Shown here in pieces: positions 59,946 through 64,000 of a stretch of 64,000 nucleotides of DNA. The stretch's first letter is position 1, and every line of letters starts with the position of its first letter. The notes under the pieces were generated by a model. That model was not told where the DNA came from. It was given only the letters and a program-made list of their open reading frames with translations, and did no database searches. Both the position numbers and the translations under genes were made by a program. This DNA comes from an uncultured Sphingobacteriales bacterium (GTDB lineage: Bacteria; Bacteroidota; Bacteroidia; Chitinophagales; Chitinophagaceae): assembly GCA_937871285.1 (NCBI GenBank), contig CALMQS010000015.1, forward strand, positions 1-64,000, written 5' to 3'.

Positions 59946-60968
59946 ATGAAGAATCAACTAGCTGCCAGTAGAAGAAATTTCCTAAAATCCGCTGGTTTAC
60001 TCTCTACAGGTGCTTTGACAGCCGGTTCGGCGATGATTTCATCATGCTCCCAGGGACAATCTGCTGCGGCTCCGGCTCCGGCAGGTGAAAAAGTTCGCGA
60101 CCGGTTTTGGATTTTCACTAACGCCGAGGGTACAGATGATCATCGAATAGAGAAATACAATATCCGCGGCGGTTCGCGCATGTCGCCCGCAGAAAGCGCA
60201 TACTGGCTGGGTATTTCAAATATCCAATTTATCAGGGATCAGAATTTACCGGCCTATCCCAACACCGAAGAAGGGCATACAAAAAACAGCTATGAGCAAT
60301 ATGCTATTTCTTTCGAACCACTGAATCGTGTAGGATGGTCGGTGATAGGAAGCGGCGGCGCAGGAAATATGGATGAATTGAATTACGTGCTCGACCTGGC
60401 AAAGAAGTATCCTAATATTTCCTCAGTTTTTCTCGACGACTTTATAATTGATCATAATGCAGTGAATAGTTACGGAGTTAAAACCGGTAGGCTGGCATTA
60501 AGTCCCGAACAATTAACTGAAGTAAAGTCTAGAATGACTGCGGTGAACAAGAACATGGAATTGTGGGTAACCTTATATACCGACGCACTTAACCCCGGCA
60601 CGCCACACGGGTACGATGTAAATCCTGCTTTGCCAACCTTTATTGACAAGTTTGATGTTGTTTCGTTGTGGACCTGGCGCTCAGAAGAAATTGTTGACAT
60701 CGAAAAAAATCTGGCGAAACTGGAAGCCATCGCAAAAGATAAAACGAAAATAGCACTGGGAATTTATGTCTGGGACTATCCTGCCGGAAAAGTAATACCA
60801 CTGGATCTGATGAAACACCAGTGTGAACTTGGACTCAAATGGCTCAAAGAAGGACGCATTCACAATATGATATTTCTTGGAAACACGCTCTTCGATTTCG
60901 GATTCGAGAGTGTTAACTACATCAAGAAATTTATAGCAGAAGTGGGCGACGAAGTGCTCGTTTCCTGA
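59946..60968 (+). CDS. Tat-exported lipoprotein, putative TIM-barrel glycan-active protein
   Basis: 340 residues. Twin-arginine signal RRNFLKSAGLLSTGALTAGS (about 9-28), then a lipobox ISSC (about 34), so the folded protein is exported and lipid-anchored. The mature protein alternates strands and helices: VFLDDFIIDHN (about 159, candidate acidic catalytic or binding residues on a strand end), MELWVTLYTDALNPG, FDVVSLWTWRSEE, KIALGIYVWDYPAG (about 269, another strand with Asp) and MIFLGNTLFDFG. This fits a TIM barrel with carboxylates at strand ends, as in glycoside hydrolases, but no numbered family is obvious. Its position after SusD makes a role in glycan processing likely. Confidence 0.65.
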   Translation: MKNQLAASRRNFLKSAGLLSTGALTAGSAMISSCSQGQSAAAPAPAGEKVRDRFWIFTNAEGTDDHRIEKYNIRGGSRMSPAESAYWLGISNIQFIRDQNLPAYPNTEEGHTKNSYEQYAISFEPLNRVGWSVIGSGGAGNMDELNYVLDLAKKYPNISSVFLDDFIIDHNAVNSYGVKTGRLALSPEQLTEVKSRMTAVNKNMELWVTLYTDALNPGTPHGYDVNPALPTFIDKFDVVSLWTWRSEEIVDIEKNLAKLEAIAKDKTKIALGIYVWDYPAGKVIPLDLMKHQCELGLKWLKEGRIHNMIFLGNTLFDFGFESVNYIKKFIAEVGDEVLVS

Positions 60969-61021
60969 TCAGCATTATCATATTCCTATTCAAAATTTAC
61001 ACAGACTGTATTGATTGAATC

Positions 61022-63688
61022 ATGCGATTCAGTATAATTTCCATATTACTTTTTGTATCCGTTTTTGCTTTTTCGCAGGAGGGATATTTGTCAACATCTC
61101 TTGCATTGCAGAAGTATGGGGGGAAATTGTCTGATCGATCGTTTCTGGCTTTTCCTGAAGTTCGCGAGCGCCCGTTATTATGGATCGATTCCATTCCGGA
61201 AAAAGGTTTTCATGGCGTTGTATCAGGTAATGCCTACACACTAAAAGCCAACCCTGGTGAATTTTTTGTGTTTCAGTTAGGCATCTGGGCGCTTCGCAAT
61301 AATGCATCCAACATAAAAGTTGAGTTTTCATTATTTGCCTCTACCAATCGTCAGCAGATTTCATCATCCAGGATGACCTGTTTCAATACGGGGGGTACAG
61401 ATTATCTGGGCAGAACATTTACAAAAGTTGTAGATGTTGCCGAAGGTCAGGTACAGCCACTTTGGTTGGGAATAGATCTTCAGGGAGTAGAGAAAGGTTC
61501 GTACAGTGGCAGTATTTCGGTAATCTCAAATAAAGGCCGTCAAAAAATACCTGTTGTGTTGGAAGTTGAGGGACAGGTGGTCCCTAATCATGGATATGAT
61601 GAGGGCAAGCGCCTTTCCCGTTTATACTGGTTAAACAATTACACCCTGGGTGTAAATGATGAAGTAACCAAAGGATACACGCCTGTTGAAGTGGAAGGTA
61701 ATACGGTGCGGATCCTTGGACGTAGTTTGAAAGTGGGCAGGTATGGTTTGCCCGAAACGATCGAAAGTTATTTCGGTCAATCAAATCAATTACTCGTTGA
61801 ATACGGCGAGCCTGTTGTAAACAAATCATTCCGTTTTGTAGTAGAGAAAGACAATGGAGAGAAGATTTACCTAGAACCGGGAAAATTATCACTTACTAAG
61901 CACAGCGCATCACGTGCAGAATGGAGTGTGTTAAGCACTTCATCAGAAATGGATGTGGTGTGCAAAGCGCAAATGGAATTTGACGGATTAGTGGAATACC
62001 GGATCACGGTGAAAGCAAAACTGCCTTTCCGGGTAAAAGATATTCGTTTAGAAGTGCCCGTTACAAAAGAGAAGGCAACATATATGATGGGCCTGGGGCA
62101 TGAAGGTGGATTACGTAAACCCAATTGGAAATGGCAATGGGACGTTGAAAATAATCAGCAGGATATTCTTTGGATTGGAGCAGTAAATGGCGGAATGCGA
62201 ATAAAGTTGAAAGCTGAAAACTATAAAGCTCCTCAATGTGACGGGTTTTATGAATTTGGCAGGCTGAATCTTCCTCCATCGTGGGGCAATGAAAATAAAG
62301 GTGGGGTTATTGTAATCGATACGCCAGAAGGCGATGTGCTGGTGAATGCTTTTTCCGGTAGTCGTTCAATGGCGAAGGGACAAGAACTGAACTACGATTT
62401 CGAATTATTGCTTACCCCTTTTAAGATAATAGATAGGGAAATAAAATTTAACGACCGGTATTTCCAGGATTTACCTAATTGTCCCGAACTACCCGATCCC
62501 GGCTATAACAGTACTAGGGCAGATTTCAAAATAGAGCTGGCTAAAAAATCGGCATCCAACATTCTCAACTTACATCACGATGTAGATATCTATCCATTCA
62601 TCAACTATCCGATGCTGGATGAAACAGCAGGAGATATCAAAACATTCGTAAGTAATGCGCATCGGAACAAACTCCGTGTAGGGTTATACTACTCGATAAG
62701 ATTACTAACAGTACACCAGCCGGAGTTCTGGGCTTTTAATAGTCTTGACAACGAGATTTTATCTCCAGGATCAGGAAACACACACCTGAAAAATATTAGC
62801 AAAGAAGATCCAAGAACATGGCTTCTTCATAACATGCGCGGCCGAAAGTATGAGCCCGCCAATTATGAAACAATGGAAGAGGGAAAGTTTAAAGGATTGT
62901 CTGATGTTTCTGTTATTACTAATCCTGCATCGCGTTTAGACAATTTTTATATCGGTGGTTTCGATTGGATGGTTCGCAACTTTAACGTTGACGGTTTCTT
63001 CTACGATGAAACAAACCTGAACCGCGTTACGATGCAAAGAGCAAGAAAAATACTTGATCGGCATCGTCCCGGTGGTCGCCTCGACCTGCATAGCCATCAT
63101 CATTATAGTAAAGGTTGGGGACTGAATAGCTGTCTAAATTTTTACATGGGCCTTCTCCCTTATTTAAACTATGTGTGGATAGGCGAGAAACATGACTACA
63201 GCCGTTTGCCGGATTATTGGCTGATTGAATTCTCGGGTATTCCTTTCGGGCTGCCGGGCCAAATGCTATGGGATGGAGGTAATCCTTGGCGGGGTATGGT
63301 ATACGGCATCACAAAACGTGAGGGGTGGCGGCCAATCGAAAAACATTCACCAGCAGGGATGTGGAAATTCTGGGATGAACATTCATTCTCAAAAAAAACC
63401 ATGATCGGCTATTGGGAAAAGAATAGTCCAGTTGAAACAATGGATGACCTGGTTAAGGCAACAACTTATATAGGAGAAAACGAAGTGGTAGTGGCTATTG
63501 GAAACTGGTCCGACAAAGACCGCCAGGTTAGGTTGCAGGTAGATTGGCAGCGTCTCGGTCTGGATAAATCAAAAGTGAAAATTACGATACCGGAGATAAA
63601 AGATCTTCAACCGGCTCAATCACTAACATCATTAAATGAATTGAAGATGCCGGGTGGAAAGGGTTATTTGATAGTGATTAAAAGTTAG
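61022..63688 (+). CDS. Large secreted glycoside-hydrolase-like protein (GH123/DUF6067-like)
   Basis: 888 residues with a signal peptide ending AFSQ. N-terminal ~220 residues are beta-rich (ENGGKL-type start QKYGGKLSDRSFLAFPEVRERP, then LGIDLQGVEKGSYSGSISV, as in N-terminal sandwich domains of GH123). The middle (~230-480) is another beta-rich region. From ~490 the motifs are DIYPFINYPMLDETAGD, KLRVGLYYSIRLLTVHQPE, NFNVDGFFYDETNLNRVT (about 660, Asp-Glu at a strand end), RLDLHSHHHYSKGW, and IEFSGIPFGLPGQMLWDGGNPW. They suggest a TIM-barrel catalytic domain acting on sugars. Assignment to a family is by resemblance only. A second copy follows directly, so the pair has duplicated in tandem. Confidence 0.75.
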   Translation: MRFSIISILLFVSVFAFSQEGYLSTSLALQKYGGKLSDRSFLAFPEVRERPLLWIDSIPEKGFHGVVSGNAYTLKANPGEFFVFQLGIWALRNNASNIKVEFSLFASTNRQQISSSRMTCFNTGGTDYLGRTFTKVVDVAEGQVQPLWLGIDLQGVEKGSYSGSISVISNKGRQKIPVVLEVEGQVVPNHGYDEGKRLSRLYWLNNYTLGVNDEVTKGYTPVEVEGNTVRILGRSLKVGRYGLPETIESYFGQSNQLLVEYGEPVVNKSFRFVVEKDNGEKIYLEPGKLSLTKHSASRAEWSVLSTSSEMDVVCKAQMEFDGLVEYRITVKAKLPFRVKDIRLEVPVTKEKATYMMGLGHEGGLRKPNWKWQWDVENNQQDILWIGAVNGGMRIKLKAENYKAPQCDGFYEFGRLNLPPSWGNENKGGVIVIDTPEGDVLVNAFSGSRSMAKGQELNYDFELLLTPFKIIDREIKFNDRYFQDLPNCPELPDPGYNSTRADFKIELAKKSASNILNLHHDVDIYPFINYPMLDETAGDIKTFVSNAHRNKLRVGLYYSIRLLTVHQPEFWAFNSLDNEILSPGSGNTHLKNISKEDPRTWLLHNMRGRKYEPANYETMEEGKFKGLSDVSVITNPASRLDNFYIGGFDWMVRNFNVDGFFYDETNLNRVTMQRARKILDRHRPGGRLDLHSHHHYSKGWGLNSCLNFYMGLLPYLNYVWIGEKHDYSRLPDYWLIEFSGIPFGLPGQMLWDGGNPWRGMVYGITKREGWRPIEKHSPAGMWKFWDEHSFSKKTMIGYWEKNSPVETMDDLVKATTYIGENEVVVAIGNWSDKDRQVRLQVDWQRLGLDKSKVKITIPEIKDLQPAQSLTSLNELKMPGGKGYLIVIKS

Positions 63689-63739
63689 CAGCAGGCAATT
63701 TATTTATATCACAAATAGACATTACTAACGGATAAGACT

Positions 63740-64000
63740 ATGCACATAAAATTATTTTATTTACTGCTTTTCGTTCCTGGGATTGTTTTATCGCAGGAAG
63801 GGTTTTTAACAACTTCGTCCGCATTGCAGAAGTATGGCGACAGGTTGTCGAATCGTTCATTTATGGCTTTCCCTGAAGTTCGTGAACGGCCGTTGATACC
63901 GATTGACGGCGTACCTGAAAAAGCCATTGATAACGCACTTTCCGGAATTCCTTACACGTTGGTGGCGAACCCGGGAGAATATTTTGTTTTCCAGGTAGGT
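63740..64000 (+). CDS. Second copy of the glycoside-hydrolase-like protein, 5' end only
   Basis: Cut off by the window end after 87 codons. Signal peptide MHIKLFYLLLFVPGIVLSQ, then EGFLTTSSALQKYGDRLSNR and SFMAFPEVRERPLIPIDGVP, which closely follow the start of the preceding gene (shared SALQKYG, LSxRSFxAFPEVRERPL, NPGEYFVFQVG). It is a tandem paralogue 51 bases downstream, presumably in the same operon. Differences in the signal peptide and in surface-type residues suggest divergence of substrate rather than a recent duplication. Confidence 0.85.
   Translation, partial: MHIKLFYLLLFVPGIVLSQEGFLTTSSALQKYGDRLSNRSFMAFPEVRERPLIPIDGVPEKAIDNALSGIPYTLVANPGEYFVFQVG

Overview
The window is chromosomal DNA of a Bacteroidota bacterium, most likely a member of the Chitinophagaceae (order Chitinophagales). 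The evidence is a SusC/SusD pair with an ECF sigma factor and FecR anti-sigma factor, a secreted protein with a gliding-motility (CHU_C / type IX secretion) tail, a PorE-like TPR-WD40-OmpA lipoprotein-type architecture, a 7TMR-DISM histidine kinase, a long SecA (1108 residues), a fused E1 alpha/beta 2-oxoacid dehydrogenase, no Shine-Dalgarno sequences, and promoters of the -33 TTG / -7 TAnnTTTG type. The genus cannot be fixed from the sequence alone.

Layout. 1-15297 is an accessory, low-density zone: hypothetical proteins, lipoproteins, two toxin-antitoxin pairs (UPF0175/PIN at 9461-10130, RelE-like at 14146-14678), an orphan uracil-DNA-glycosylase-like protein, a lactonase-like metallohydrolase, an SGNH hydrolase, two genes disrupted by single-base frameshifts, and many dispersed palindromic repeats. 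15298-48626 is a dense housekeeping block: purL, a TPR lipoprotein, tgt, a glycosyltransferase, rsmG, a two-component system, a methyltransferase, the fused E1 dehydrogenase, efp-accB-accC (EF-P and acetyl-CoA carboxylase), a SPOR protein, deoC, secA, a beta-CASP nuclease, a PorE-like protein, infC and thrS, an esterase, an LptF/G permease and citrate synthase. Many intergenic gaps here are filled with degenerate word-like repeats, including a 147-bp tandem repeat between the TPR gene and tgt.

48658-50671 is a tRNA-linked scar. A consensus promoter drives three identical 90-bp tRNA-like units and a truncated tRNA-Ala, followed by one intact tRNA-Ala(GGC) with its terminator. Then come a small HTH protein and a winged-helix replication-type protein of the kind found on Bacteroidota mobile elements, and a junction where two decapitated genes (a lysine-rich C-terminal tail and an SRAP/HMCES-like protein) meet back to back. 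After two small genes and nth comes the last region.

52502-64000 is a polysaccharide-utilisation-type locus: ECF sigma, FecR, a SusC with an N-terminal STN signalling domain, SusD, a Tat-exported putative TIM-barrel lipoprotein, and a tandem pair of large secreted proteins resembling glycoside hydrolases, the second cut off by the window end. The expected logic is that substrate binding at SusC signals through the STN domain to FecR, which releases the sigma factor to induce the operon. SusD/SusC import the glycan and the downstream proteins cleave it. The target glycan is not evident from sequence.

The best candidates for something new are the promoter-driven tRNA-like tandem array, the glycan locus with uncharacterised catalytic proteins, the EF-P with an altered modification loop, and the families of dispersed palindromic repeats.
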